A stretch of 64,000 nucleotides of DNA, from assembly GCF_900107725.1 (NCBI RefSeq), contig NZ_FNQO01000005.1:101345-165344 (forward strand). Direction: 5' to 3'. Every line of letters begins with the position of its first letter. Position 1 is the stretch's first letter. This DNA is from Microbulbifer marinus (GTDB taxonomy: Bacteria; Pseudomonadota; Gammaproteobacteria; Pseudomonadales; Cellvibrionaceae). The notes under the pieces are model-generated. The model worked only from the letters and a program-made list of their open reading frames with translations. It made no database searches and had not been told where the DNA came from. Below, piece after piece: positions 50,914 to 59,215 of the stretch. Made by a program: the position numbers and the translations under genes.

Positions 50914-51987
50914 ATGACGCTCAGGCGCACAATAGGCACCGGCTGTGTGCTGATCGCGGCACTGGTTATCACCATGGCTGTCTTTCCCACCGGCCATGCG
51001 TCCGATAGCGAGGTAAGACTGCGCGGCACTGGTGCGAGCTTCCCCTATCCGATCTACATAAAGTGGTTTCGGGACTTTTCCGCAAAGGAAAACAATATCT
51101 TTGTAAATTATGATATGACGAGTAGTGGCGCCGGTATTCGCGACTTTATTGGCGGTACTGTGGATTTCGCCGGATCCGATGCGGCCATGGATTACAGTGA
51201 AATAGTCCAGGTCGAGCGGGGTGTCGTATTACTGCCAGTGACCGCCGGTGAGGTTGCCATAATCTTCAACCTTCCAGGCGTAAATACACTGAAATTACCG
51301 CGCGATACCTACATAGATATTTTTCGCGGCGAAATTGCCAACTGGAATGACCCTCGGATTGCCGGCGCCAACCCGGACGTAGAATTGCCCGATTTGAACA
51401 TCAGCGTAATCACCCGGTCGGATCCCTCGGGCACGACATTCATACTGACCGGCCATTTAGCCCGCGTCAGCAAGGAATTCAGTGAGACCATCGGACAGGG
51501 GAGAACGGCCGCCTGGCCCGCCACCGGCAACTTCAAGAAGGCACCGGGCAATGATGGCGTGGCGGCCAAGGTCAAGCACACGCCCGGCGCCATTGGCTAT
51601 GTCGAATACGGCTTCGCCAAGCTGGTGGAGTTGCCAGTGGCACAGCTGCAGAATCACGCTGGCAATTTTGTCTCTCCGGGGCAGAAGGCGGGCTCTGCGG
51701 CTCTGGCCGAGATCGAGTTCCAGGACAGAAAGCTGCCTGGCAGCGACGCGCCGGATCTGGTTGCCTGGCCGTGGGATCCTGAAGCGCAGAATGCCTACCC
51801 GCTAACCAGCTTTTCCTGGTTGCTGCTCTACGCCGAACAGGAAGACAAGAAGGCGGCGGCGTTGCGACGGCTAGTGACCTATATGTTGAGCGACGAAGCA
51901 CAGAGTCAGGCCGAGGATGTGGGTTACGTTCCGCTACCGGAAGAAGTCAGGGCCAAAGTCCGCAAGGCCATTGCTTTTATTCGCTAG
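50914..51987 (+). CDS. pstS: Phosphate ABC transporter substrate-binding protein (PstS)
   Basis: A 357-residue periplasmic phosphate-binding protein. Signal peptide (LIAALVITMAVFPTGHA|SD), then LRGTGASFPYPIYIKWFRDF, the phosphate-contact motif TSSGAGIRDFIGGTVDFAGS, TRSDPSGTTFIL and SFSWLLLYAEQEDKKAA. The rest of the transporter (pstC, pstA, pstB) is not adjacent, so this is an orphan binding protein following phoX, likely under the same phosphate control, although I find no clear Pho box immediately before it. Its last 11 bases overlap the end of the convergent diguanylate cyclase gene. Confidence 0.93.
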   Translation: MTLRRTIGTGCVLIAALVITMAVFPTGHASDSEVRLRGTGASFPYPIYIKWFRDFSAKENNIFVNYDMTSSGAGIRDFIGGTVDFAGSDAAMDYSEIVQVERGVVLLPVTAGEVAIIFNLPGVNTLKLPRDTYIDIFRGEIANWNDPRIAGANPDVELPDLNISVITRSDPSGTTFILTGHLARVSKEFSETIGQGRTAAWPATGNFKKAPGNDGVAAKVKHTPGAIGYVEYGFAKLVELPVAQLQNHAGNFVSPGQKAGSAALAEIEFQDRKLPGSDAPDLVAWPWDPEAQNAYPLTSFSWLLLYAEQEDKKAAALRRLVTYMLSDEAQSQAEDVGYVPLPEEVRAKVRKAIAFIR

Positions 51988-53863
51988 CCTCGGCTTCGGC
52001 GACCTGCTCGGCCTCACTGAATTCGACGATCCGATCGCGTCCCTGCCGCTTGGCCTGGTACAGGGCGCAATCAGCCATATGCAACAGTTCATCGATATCT
52101 GCCTGCTGCTGAAAGTGGGCAATGCCGATGCTGGCGGTAAAGCGCAACGGTTCGCCGGCCGTGTCCAGCTCGATGCTGGCGATTTCCCGCCGTAGCCGCT
52201 GGGCGGTATCCAGCGCGCCCTGACGCTTCTCGCTCAACAACAGCGCAAACTCCTCGCCGCCGATACGGCCGAACACGTCGATATCGCGGATGTGCGTCGC
52301 AATCGCGCGGCTGAATGCGCGCAGGGCGAGGTCGCCCGTCGCATGACCGTGCTCGTCATTGATGGACTTGAAGTGATCGATATCCAGCATCAGCAGGCTC
52401 AGCGGGAAGTGCTTGCGCTGCGCCAGCTTGAGCAGATGCTCGCCCTCGGCAAAAAAACTGCGCCGGTTAAAGATGCCGGTCAGCGGATCGGTGCGCGCCT
52501 CCTGCTCGGCCCGCTCCTTGGCGTCCTTCAGTTCGCGGGTGCGCAGCTGTACCTGTTGTTCCAGCTGCGCCTTGGAGACCTCCAGCTGTTCCGTGTATTT
52601 TTTCTCGGCCTGCTCCTTGAGACTGCGCAGCCGCCGCACCATCAGGCCGATGGCGGCCATGATCGTCAGCATCTCGAAAAATGATGCCACCGGCGGCCAG
52701 TAGTAGTTAATGAAGTTGTGCTCGACATAACCCAGGTCGCGCATCGCCTGCACCACCAGCCCGAATACCAGCAGGCCCCACGCCAACGCAAATACCACCG
52801 CCTCCTTGTAACCCTGGCGCCAGCGCACGAAGGCGACAATGACAATCAGTGGATACAGCAGCAGCGCGATGGTAATCGAGATTACCGACAGCGCAGTCAG
52901 CTTCAGCAGCGCACAGACCAGCAGGAAGACCGCATTGGCCAGCATGAATCTCAGCAGGTAGTCGAGCCGGGGCGTATAGCTACGGGTCTGCAGGAACCTG
53001 CGCGAGAACACCAGTCCGCACAGGATGGTGACGGCGCCGGCGAACGACATATAGCTCCAGTGGAAATGCTCCGTGATCAGGTACTGGTGCGTGTAGCCGA
53101 GTATCGTGCACCAGACCGCGATCTTCGATGCCGAATAAATTGAATAGATATAAAAGATGCTGCCCCGGCTGGTGATGCCGCCGATCAGGGCAAAAATCGA
53201 CATCAGGAAGTAGCCGCCGAACAGGAAAGCCATGACGCCGGCCTCCAGCTTGCTGGCCGCCTGCAGAGACTTCGGATCCCAGATACGCATGCTCGGAAAC
53301 ACGACGCCCAGCTCATCGGAGCTGAACTTGACCAGCAGCTCGTTCGTCGCGCCGGGCGGCAGCATCAGCTCAAACACGAAACGGTTGTGGGATACCTCCC
53401 TCGCGCTGAACGGATCCGACAGCGACATGCCGCCGATACGACGAAAATCTGCACCGTCCGCCAACCGCCGCGCGAAGGCCTCCAGGCCGATCAGCTGGTG
53501 GTCGACATATTCGATATGCAGCGTCAGGGGGCTGTCGGTAGTGTTTTTCAGCGCGAAGCGCGACCAGAAGGCACCGGGTTGCAGCCCGGTCGAACCGGCG
53601 CTGTCGAGTGGCTGGAATTTCCCGCGCAGGTAAGCCTCTCGCGCCGCCCCGAGATCACTGGTGCCGTCTACGTCATGCCATATCTCGGCAAGCCCGGTTA
53701 ATTTTCGACCGTCTTCGTGAGCGCCGACCTCGATCGGCAGCTGCGCGAGCACGCTCAGCGGCAACAGGAAAATGACGGCGGCCAGGTATTTAATTAATAT
53801 CTGGCCTCGGAAAATGTCCCGGATGCCCCGGTAACGGGGGCCGCTGGATGGATTTTTATTCAT
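51977..53863 (-). CDS. Diguanylate cyclase with 7TMR-DISM sensor region
   Basis: A 628-residue inner-membrane signalling protein making cyclic di-GMP. Order: signal/TM (about 24-42), periplasmic 7TMR-DISM extracellular domain with beta-jelly-roll (about 45-200), seven transmembrane helices (about 210-410), a coiled coil (EKKYTEQLEVSKAQLEQQ), and a GGDEF domain with active GGEEF. The inhibitory I-site RxxD is intact (RDID, five residues before GGEEF), so product feedback is expected. Signature residues DxLT (DPLTGIFNRRSF) are present. The ligand of the sensor may be carbohydrate-like in this family, but is unknown here. Confidence 0.94.
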   Translation of the reverse strand: MNKNPSSGPRYRGIRDIFRGQILIKYLAAVIFLLPLSVLAQLPIEVGAHEDGRKLTGLAEIWHDVDGTSDLGAAREAYLRGKFQPLDSAGSTGLQPGAFWSRFALKNTTDSPLTLHIEYVDHQLIGLEAFARRLADGADFRRIGGMSLSDPFSAREVSHNRFVFELMLPPGATNELLVKFSSDELGVVFPSMRIWDPKSLQAASKLEAGVMAFLFGGYFLMSIFALIGGITSRGSIFYIYSIYSASKIAVWCTILGYTHQYLITEHFHWSYMSFAGAVTILCGLVFSRRFLQTRSYTPRLDYLLRFMLANAVFLLVCALLKLTALSVISITIALLLYPLIVIVAFVRWRQGYKEAVVFALAWGLLVFGLVVQAMRDLGYVEHNFINYYWPPVASFFEMLTIMAAIGLMVRRLRSLKEQAEKKYTEQLEVSKAQLEQQVQLRTRELKDAKERAEQEARTDPLTGIFNRRSFFAEGEHLLKLAQRKHFPLSLLMLDIDHFKSINDEHGHATGDLALRAFSRAIATHIRDIDVFGRIGGEEFALLLSEKRQGALDTAQRLRREIASIELDTAGEPLRFTASIGIAHFQQQADIDELLHMADCALYQAKRQGRDRIVEFSEAEQVAEAEASE

Positions 53864-53896
53864 TTTACTTGTGGTAAGGCGGCAAATCGCCGTCTT

Positions 53897-53902
53897 TATA
53901 AT
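53897..53902 (+). promoter_or_regulatory. TATAAT -10 element upstream of the lipase operon
   Basis: A perfect -10 hexamer TATAAT lies about 205 nt before the lipase start, in the gap between the divergent cyclase and lipase genes. No good -35 sits 16-18 bp away, so an activator may be needed, or the element may be chance. It would give a leader of about 195 nt. Confidence 0.3.
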
Positions 53903-54106
53903 GTCTCGATATATCGCTGTAAATAAAAGAGAGACGGCGGAACCGGCATAACCCTCACGCCGGTGCTATCCGGACACTGCATATCCTGCAGAGAAAAAGT
54001 GCCGCAACAGCAGATATCAGGCGGTACCCGCAGCGCGCACAGGGATGGTATGGACGCTGCTCGCAAGGCTGAGATCGCCGCGAGCACCAATTTTAAGGAG
54101 GAAGAG

Positions 54107-54895
54107 GTGCAGACGATTGATTTCAGCCAGGTCAATTGGTACGCGATGCGTGCGGCCGCCGCCTATCAGGCGGAGGCGGGCATTCGCCAGACCTTCCCGG
54201 CTACCACGCTGGTAACCACCACCAGCAACGACGTTCAGTTTTTTCTCGAGTGCGACACCGCCAACCGGCGGCAGATCATCAGCATTCGCGGCACCGCCAA
54301 TCTCGGCAATGCGCGCGAAGATGCCGATTACGTACAATCAAGGAACACCAGACTCGGTATCTACCTGCACAGCGGCTTCGATGAGGATGCGATGCAGGTG
54401 TTCGACGCCCTGCTCCCGAGCCTGGACAAGTCACAACAGATCATTCTGACCGGCCACTCCCTCGGCGCGGCCATCTCCACCATTCTGATGATGTACCTGC
54501 ACGAAGAAGGCTTCGAGCTGGGCCCGTCGATCAACTTCGGCCAGCCCAAGGTCACCAATGGCAGGGGGGTCAAAAAATACAGTGCGCTGCCGCTGCTGCG
54601 GGTGGTCGACGAAAACGATCTCGTGCCGCTGGTGCCACCCAATGACCTGATCGACGAGATCCACGGTGGTTACCAGCACCTGGGACCGGAACTGATGCTG
54701 CTGGAGGGCGAGTACTACGTCTATCAGGACGCGCATACCGCACAGCACTCCGCCATCAGCGCCTTCTGGAGAAACCTGGGACATATGAGCATCAGCGCCC
54801 ACTACATGCAGCACTACCTGCACAACATCAATTCAAAGCTCGCCCAGGCGGTACAGGTTTCCTATGGCGAGCGCGCAGAACATATCGATTGCTAA
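54107..54895 (+). CDS. Class 3 lipase-family hydrolase
   Basis: A 262-residue alpha/beta hydrolase of the lipase class 3 type. The start GTG 54107 is chosen because AAGGAGG, a full anti-16S match, lies at 54095-54101, five bases before it; in-frame upstream codons (54050, 53963) lack such a site. Nucleophile elbow is TGHSLGAA with Ser118, acid Asp171 in DENDLVPLVP, and a His further on. There is no signal peptide, so it is cytoplasmic or released by another route. First gene of an operon with a diheme c-type protein (24 nt after) and a catalase-fold protein; it may release the fatty acid substrate. Confidence 0.87.
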   Translation: MQTIDFSQVNWYAMRAAAAYQAEAGIRQTFPATTLVTTTSNDVQFFLECDTANRRQIISIRGTANLGNAREDADYVQSRNTRLGIYLHSGFDEDAMQVFDALLPSLDKSQQIILTGHSLGAAISTILMMYLHEEGFELGPSINFGQPKVTNGRGVKKYSALPLLRVVDENDLVPLVPPNDLIDEIHGGYQHLGPELMLLEGEYYVYQDAHTAQHSAISAFWRNLGHMSISAHYMQHYLHNINSKLAQAVQVSYGERAEHIDC

Positions 54896-54919
54896 CTTTG
54901 ACCTTGGGGGGACTCTGCT

Positions 54920-57046
54920 ATGCGTTTCGCATACAGAATACTGGCACGGCTAAAAAGCACGGCCCAAAAAATAATAACGCTGGGCAAAAGACTATTGCTG
55001 AACCTCTGGCACTGGATCAGAGGGCTGCTCCGCGCCGCAGCCAGTCTGTGGCGGGCGCTGGGCCCGCGCTGGTTCAGGACGGGCGTCGCTGTCGTTGCAG
55101 TGGTGCTGGCCGGCTATACCGCGCTGGCCAACTACCTGGAGCCGAACCTCACTCGGGAAACCGTGTATCGCGTGCACTACCTGAATGAGGGCTGGAGCGA
55201 TCAGCAGCGTCAGAGTTACTACTATACGCCCCAGGGCACCGAACTGCTCGGCATGGACTACGACTGGTTCGTAAACCTGGAACTGCCCCTGTCCCATGAA
55301 TTACTGGCCAGCGAGAGCAATATGCGCGGCTGGGGCTTTGTCGTCGATCCGAACCAGCGCCCCAGCAAACTGAACCCGGGCAACCTGCCGGTTGGCCTGA
55401 CCCGCCATATCGACCCGCACAGCGGCCGCGAACGCCTGGATATCGGTTGCGCCACCTGCCATACCGGCGAGCTGCACTACCAGGGCACCGCGCTGCGCGT
55501 CGACGGCGGCCAGGCGCTGCAGAGTATCCCCACCGCCAAACGTGGCGAGTTCATCACCACCCTCGGCGCCGCAGTGGCCGAAACCCTGTTCAACCCGGCG
55601 AAGTGGGACCGCTTCGCGACACGTCTCGTCGGGGACGACGAGGACAGGCGTCGCGAACTGCGGGCGCAGTTCTGGCAGTTTGCCGGCAACATGATGAAGT
55701 TCTCCACCACCGCCGGCGCCGCCAAATACTATCCGGTGGAAGAGGGCCGCGGCCGTACCGATGCCATCGGCCGTATCGGCAATGTGGTGTTCGGTTTCGA
55801 TTTGCAGGAGCCCGGCAACTACAAGGTGGCCGATGCCCCCGCCAGCTATCCGTTCCTGTGGGATATCTGGCGCTTCGACTGGGTGCAGTACACCGGTTTC
55901 ACCAACCAGCCGATGACCCGCAATGTCGGCGAGAGCCTCGGCGTAATGGCACCGATCAAGTTGGTGGATGCGGACGGCAACTTGCTGAGCGGCAGTGAAT
56001 TCGGTGAGACAGTGGTGGACATCGACGGCATGCACTGCGTCGAGGGGCTGCTGCGCTCTCTGAAGCCGCCGAAGTGGCCGGAGCATATTCTGGGGGACAT
56101 CGATATCGCCCGCGCCCGCGCCGGCAAGGCCCTGTTCGCGGATCAATGCGCCTTCTGCCACGGCCCGCATATCGCCGAGCCCTATGACTGGCAGGTGGCC
56201 GACGGCCCGGATGCGGAGTTGCCGGGCCAGATCGCGGTGAACTGGCAGTGGGATATGGCCGGCGAAGTCAGCCGCCGCGACGGTCTCGCCTACCGCGCCG
56301 ACTGGCGCGAGACGATGTGGTCGCTGCCGTGGATCGCCACCGATGTGATCGGCACCGACCCCAAGCTCGCCGATAACTTTATCGACAATCGCTACGACAT
56401 CAGCAAGCTGATTCCGGACGGGGAGCCGGTCAATGCCGGCTACGGCCTGCAACTGCTGCTGAACAACCTAGTGCCCAAGCTCTACCAGCAGTGGGATATC
56501 GACGGCGCCCAGCGGGTGGCCGACTTTGACGGATTGAATGTGCCGTTTCGCATCGAGAACAAGCGCGCCTACAAATCCCGGCCGCTGCACGGTGTCTGGG
56601 CCACGCCGCCGTTCCTGCACAATGGCTCGGTGCCGACGATTTACGACCTGCTGTCACCGCTGCGCGCGCGCCCACAGACTTTCTACGTGGGCAATCGCGA
56701 ATACGATCCGCAGAAGCTCGGTTATGTCATCGGCCCTGCACCCGGCAGCTTTCTGATGGATACCACCATCGACGGCAACCGCAACGGCGGCCACCTGTTT
56801 ACCGACGTCGACATGCCCGGCCGCATCGGCCGGCTGCTCAGTGAACGCGAACGCTTCGCCATCATCGAGTACCTGAAGGTGATGGGCAATCCCGACTTCG
56901 ACGCCGCCCTCGGCGGAGACCCGCTGAACTGGGACAACTACAGCCAGGCGCCGGTCGGCGACTCGACGCAGCAGGCCTGCATCAACTCCCACCGCAGCAT
57001 CGGTATCGGCGGCGACCATATGCTGGCACAGGAGAGCGCACAATGA
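54920..57046 (+). CDS. Diheme c-type oxygenase/peroxidase-like protein (RoxA/OdsA-like)
   Basis: A 708-residue protein with a transmembrane/signal-anchor segment at about 53-70 (TGVAVVAVVLAGYTALA), then two covalent heme sites, CATCH (Cys177, 180, His181) and CAFCH (Cys410, 413, His414), far apart as in the RoxA/RoxB rubber oxygenase and Pseudomonas OdsA-type 10S-dioxygenase/diol-synthase group rather than in the short CcpA peroxidases. Other family segments are ALRVDGGQALQSIPTAKRGE, LHGVWATPPFLHNGSVPTIY and PAPGSFLMDTTIDG. It is likely a periplasmic dioxygenase of unsaturated lipids or isoprenoids. Its TGA overlaps the next ATG (ATGA). Confidence 0.87.
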   Translation: MRFAYRILARLKSTAQKIITLGKRLLLNLWHWIRGLLRAAASLWRALGPRWFRTGVAVVAVVLAGYTALANYLEPNLTRETVYRVHYLNEGWSDQQRQSYYYTPQGTELLGMDYDWFVNLELPLSHELLASESNMRGWGFVVDPNQRPSKLNPGNLPVGLTRHIDPHSGRERLDIGCATCHTGELHYQGTALRVDGGQALQSIPTAKRGEFITTLGAAVAETLFNPAKWDRFATRLVGDDEDRRRELRAQFWQFAGNMMKFSTTAGAAKYYPVEEGRGRTDAIGRIGNVVFGFDLQEPGNYKVADAPASYPFLWDIWRFDWVQYTGFTNQPMTRNVGESLGVMAPIKLVDADGNLLSGSEFGETVVDIDGMHCVEGLLRSLKPPKWPEHILGDIDIARARAGKALFADQCAFCHGPHIAEPYDWQVADGPDAELPGQIAVNWQWDMAGEVSRRDGLAYRADWRETMWSLPWIATDVIGTDPKLADNFIDNRYDISKLIPDGEPVNAGYGLQLLLNNLVPKLYQQWDIDGAQRVADFDGLNVPFRIENKRAYKSRPLHGVWATPPFLHNGSVPTIYDLLSPLRARPQTFYVGNREYDPQKLGYVIGPAPGSFLMDTTIDGNRNGGHLFTDVDMPGRIGRLLSERERFAIIEYLKVMGNPDFDAALGGDPLNWDNYSQAPVGDSTQQACINSHRSIGIGGDHMLAQESAQ

Positions 57047-58308
57047 TCCGACAATTACTCACCACTTCCCTGCGTCCCCTCGTCGCCGGCCTGTGCCTGT
57101 GCACGGCGCCGGTGCTGGCCAACAGCCCGGGCGAATTGAGCGAGTTTGAGCAGATTGCGCTGGATATGGAGTTGTCACCACAGGAAATGGAGGCCATCCA
57201 CCGCGCCATGGAATTAGGCCGCGAGATTTCCCGCAAGGCGGAAAAGATCAACGGCCTGCCCTACCGGCGCGACGCCCACGCCAAGGCCACCGGCTGCCTG
57301 CGCGCGACCTTTTCGGTAAACGGCGATATTCCCGCGCATTTCCAGCACAGTGTCTTTGCGCAGCCGGGGCACGAATACCAATCCTGGATCCGTTTCTCCA
57401 ACGGCGACATGGTCGTACAGCCGGACAACAAGGGCGATGCCCGGGGCATGGCGATCAAGCTGATCGGTGTCGACGGCCAGAAAATCGCACCCGAGTTCGA
57501 CGGCCCCAATACCCACGACTTCATCATGACCAACACACCGGCGTTCTTTAACCGGAATATTTTCGACTACGTCGACAACATGAGCCATCTGGCGAAACTG
57601 GAACGCACCAGCTGGTTCATCAGCCTGTGGCCACCGCGCTTCCGCCCCAAGCTGTTCTATCGCGCCGTGCAGACGGTGTCTTCCGAGATCGACACGCCGC
57701 TGCAGCCGCAGTATTTCTCGATGCTGCCGTACCAGCTCGGCGACACCCCGCTGAAGTTCTCCGCGCGTCCCTGCCCGGGGATGACATTCGATCTGGATAT
57801 CGACCAAAACGATAAAGACTACCTGACAGAAGCCATGACCCAGCAGCTCGCCGCCGGCGGTGCCTGCTTCGATTTCATGCTGCAGGAGAAGGTGGCCGGC
57901 GCCGATATGCCGATCGACGATGCCTCGGTGATCTGGTCGGAGGAAGACTCGCCATTCATTCCGGTGGCGCGGATCAATATCCCGCCGCAGTCGTTTGCCG
58001 GTGAGGCCCAACAGGCGTTCTGCGAGAACCTGTCAATGAACCCCTGGCACGGCGTCGACGACTGGCGCCCGCTGGGCAGCCTGAACCGGGCCCGCCGCCT
58101 CGTATATCACGCGGTGTCGGAATTCCGCCATCAGCAGAACGAGGCCAGGGTGTTCGAGCCGGACAGCTGGTGCCTGGAGGGCGGTGAGGACTGCGATCTG
58201 TCCGCGGTATTCCACACCACCAAGCCCAAATGGCCGCTGCCGCGCTGCTTTGACCCACAGTACCGGCCGGCCGACGGCTCCGCACCGCCACCGCGCTGCT
58301 GGTATTAA
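57043..58308 (+). CDS. Catalase-fold heme protein (allene-oxide-synthase/SrpA-like branch)
   Basis: A 421-residue exported heme protein. Signal peptide (VAGLCLCTAPVLA|NS). Distal His79 (RRDAHAKATGC), distal Asn164 (DFIMTNTPAFF), the GDARGMAIKLIG motif and the proximal Tyr segment RARRLVYHAVSEFRH are kept, but the protein is about 100 residues shorter than classical catalase and has the C-terminal changes (NPWHGVDDWRPLGSLNR) of the catalase-related family that includes coral allene oxide synthase and fatty-acid hydroperoxide-converting enzymes. Paired by a four-base overlap with a diheme dioxygenase-like gene, it may convert that enzyme's hydroperoxide product. Catalase activity itself is a second possibility. 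Confidence 0.88.
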   Translation: MIRQLLTTSLRPLVAGLCLCTAPVLANSPGELSEFEQIALDMELSPQEMEAIHRAMELGREISRKAEKINGLPYRRDAHAKATGCLRATFSVNGDIPAHFQHSVFAQPGHEYQSWIRFSNGDMVVQPDNKGDARGMAIKLIGVDGQKIAPEFDGPNTHDFIMTNTPAFFNRNIFDYVDNMSHLAKLERTSWFISLWPPRFRPKLFYRAVQTVSSEIDTPLQPQYFSMLPYQLGDTPLKFSARPCPGMTFDLDIDQNDKDYLTEAMTQQLAAGGACFDFMLQEKVAGADMPIDDASVIWSEEDSPFIPVARINIPPQSFAGEAQQAFCENLSMNPWHGVDDWRPLGSLNRARRLVYHAVSEFRHQQNEARVFEPDSWCLEGGEDCDLSAVFHTTKPKWPLPRCFDPQYRPADGSAPPPRCWY

Positions 58309-58372
58309 GCGACTCTGGGTCTAGTAACAGCCGGTAGCCGCGATCACAATCTGCCGGTTGGCACTATTAGGT

Positions 58373-58442
58373 CCTGCTGCCGGTGGCCACCCGGCAAATA
58401 TTTACCGATGAGGTTTTTTGCCGGGTGGCCGCCGGCAGCAGG
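58373..58442. terminator. Long inverted repeat (26-bp arms) between convergent genes
   Basis: Arms 58373-58398 and 58417-58442 are complementary over 26 bp with one G-U pair; the loop is 18 nt. On the plus strand the right arm is preceded by a T run, on the minus strand the left arm is followed by AT-rich bases. It lies between the catalase-like gene and marC, which converge. It is much longer than a usual terminator, and could be one bidirectional terminator or a palindromic intergenic element. Confidence 0.75.
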
Positions 58443-58493
58443 GCCGATCGGAACCACTGATTCGATGGAAGTCTGATCACGACCACCGGTTTC

Positions 58494-59102
58494 CTACACG
58501 GAAAAGAACTGCTGAATGCCCAGCAGCACATTGGTGGTCGCCACCGAGGCCAGGATCAGCCCCATGACCCGGCTGACGATGCTGGCTCCGGCATTGCCGA
58601 TCCAGCGGAAGATCCAGGTGGCGGTCAGCAGCAGCAGTAGCACTATCCCCAGCACCGCCAGCATCGCGGTGGCGGTGCGCGCCTGGTGGATCGGATCGAA
58701 GCGGTAGTTGTCGGTCAGCACCACCGCCGCCAGCATCGCACCGGGCGAGGCGATGGACGGTACCGCCAGCGGGAATATGGCCGTCTCGTGGCCCTCGTTG
58801 ATGATTTCCACCTCCTGCCCCGGCTTGCCCTCGCCGAAGATCATCGTCAGCGCAAACAGGAACAGCACCACGCCCCCGGCCACCTGGAAGGCGGACAGTG
58901 GCACGCCGATGGTCTCCAGCAGGTACTGGCCGGCGAGCAGGAAGAACATCAGTATACCGGTGGCCACCAGTACCGCCAGTATGGCGATCTTGCGCTTCTG
59001 CCACTCAGCGTGACGCGCGGTAACGGCGATAAACACCGGCAGGGTGCCGACCGGATCTATCACCGCAAAGAAAAAGACAAAGCTGCTGATCCAATCGTTC
59101 AA
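58494..59102 (-). CDS. MarC-family integral membrane protein
   Basis: A 202-residue membrane protein with six hydrophobic helices. Family motifs: FFAVIDPVGTLPVFIAVTAR and FQVAGGVVLFLFALTMIFGE, then AIFPLAVPSIASPGAMLAAV, FRWIGNAGASIVSRVMGLIL. It starts at TTG 59102 with GGAG six bases upstream. MarC (UPF0056) proteins are of unknown function; the old link to multiple antibiotic resistance is not supported. Divergent from aceK with 113 bp between. Confidence 0.92.
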   Translation of the reverse strand: MNDWISSFVFFFAVIDPVGTLPVFIAVTARHAEWQKRKIAILAVLVATGILMFFLLAGQYLLETIGVPLSAFQVAGGVVLFLFALTMIFGEGKPGQEVEIINEGHETAIFPLAVPSIASPGAMLAAVVLTDNYRFDPIHQARTATAMLAVLGIVLLLLLTATWIFRWIGNAGASIVSRVMGLILASVATTNVLLGIQQFFSV

Positions 59103-59215
59103 GGGGTGCTCCGGCGCGCCGTGCTACTATCGGCTTAGCCCCTTTGACAGCGTGGCCGACGGTCACTCGTTCGGAGGGCTAACCTGCAATCGATTTTCCA
59201 GAATCAAAGTCTAGT

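Noticed and set aside
53963..54106. N-terminal extension of the lipase (from GTG 53963) that includes LSGHC, similar to a lipobox
   Set aside because: No hydrophobic helix precedes the cysteine, no ribosome binding site, whereas AAGGAGG lies just before GTG 54107.
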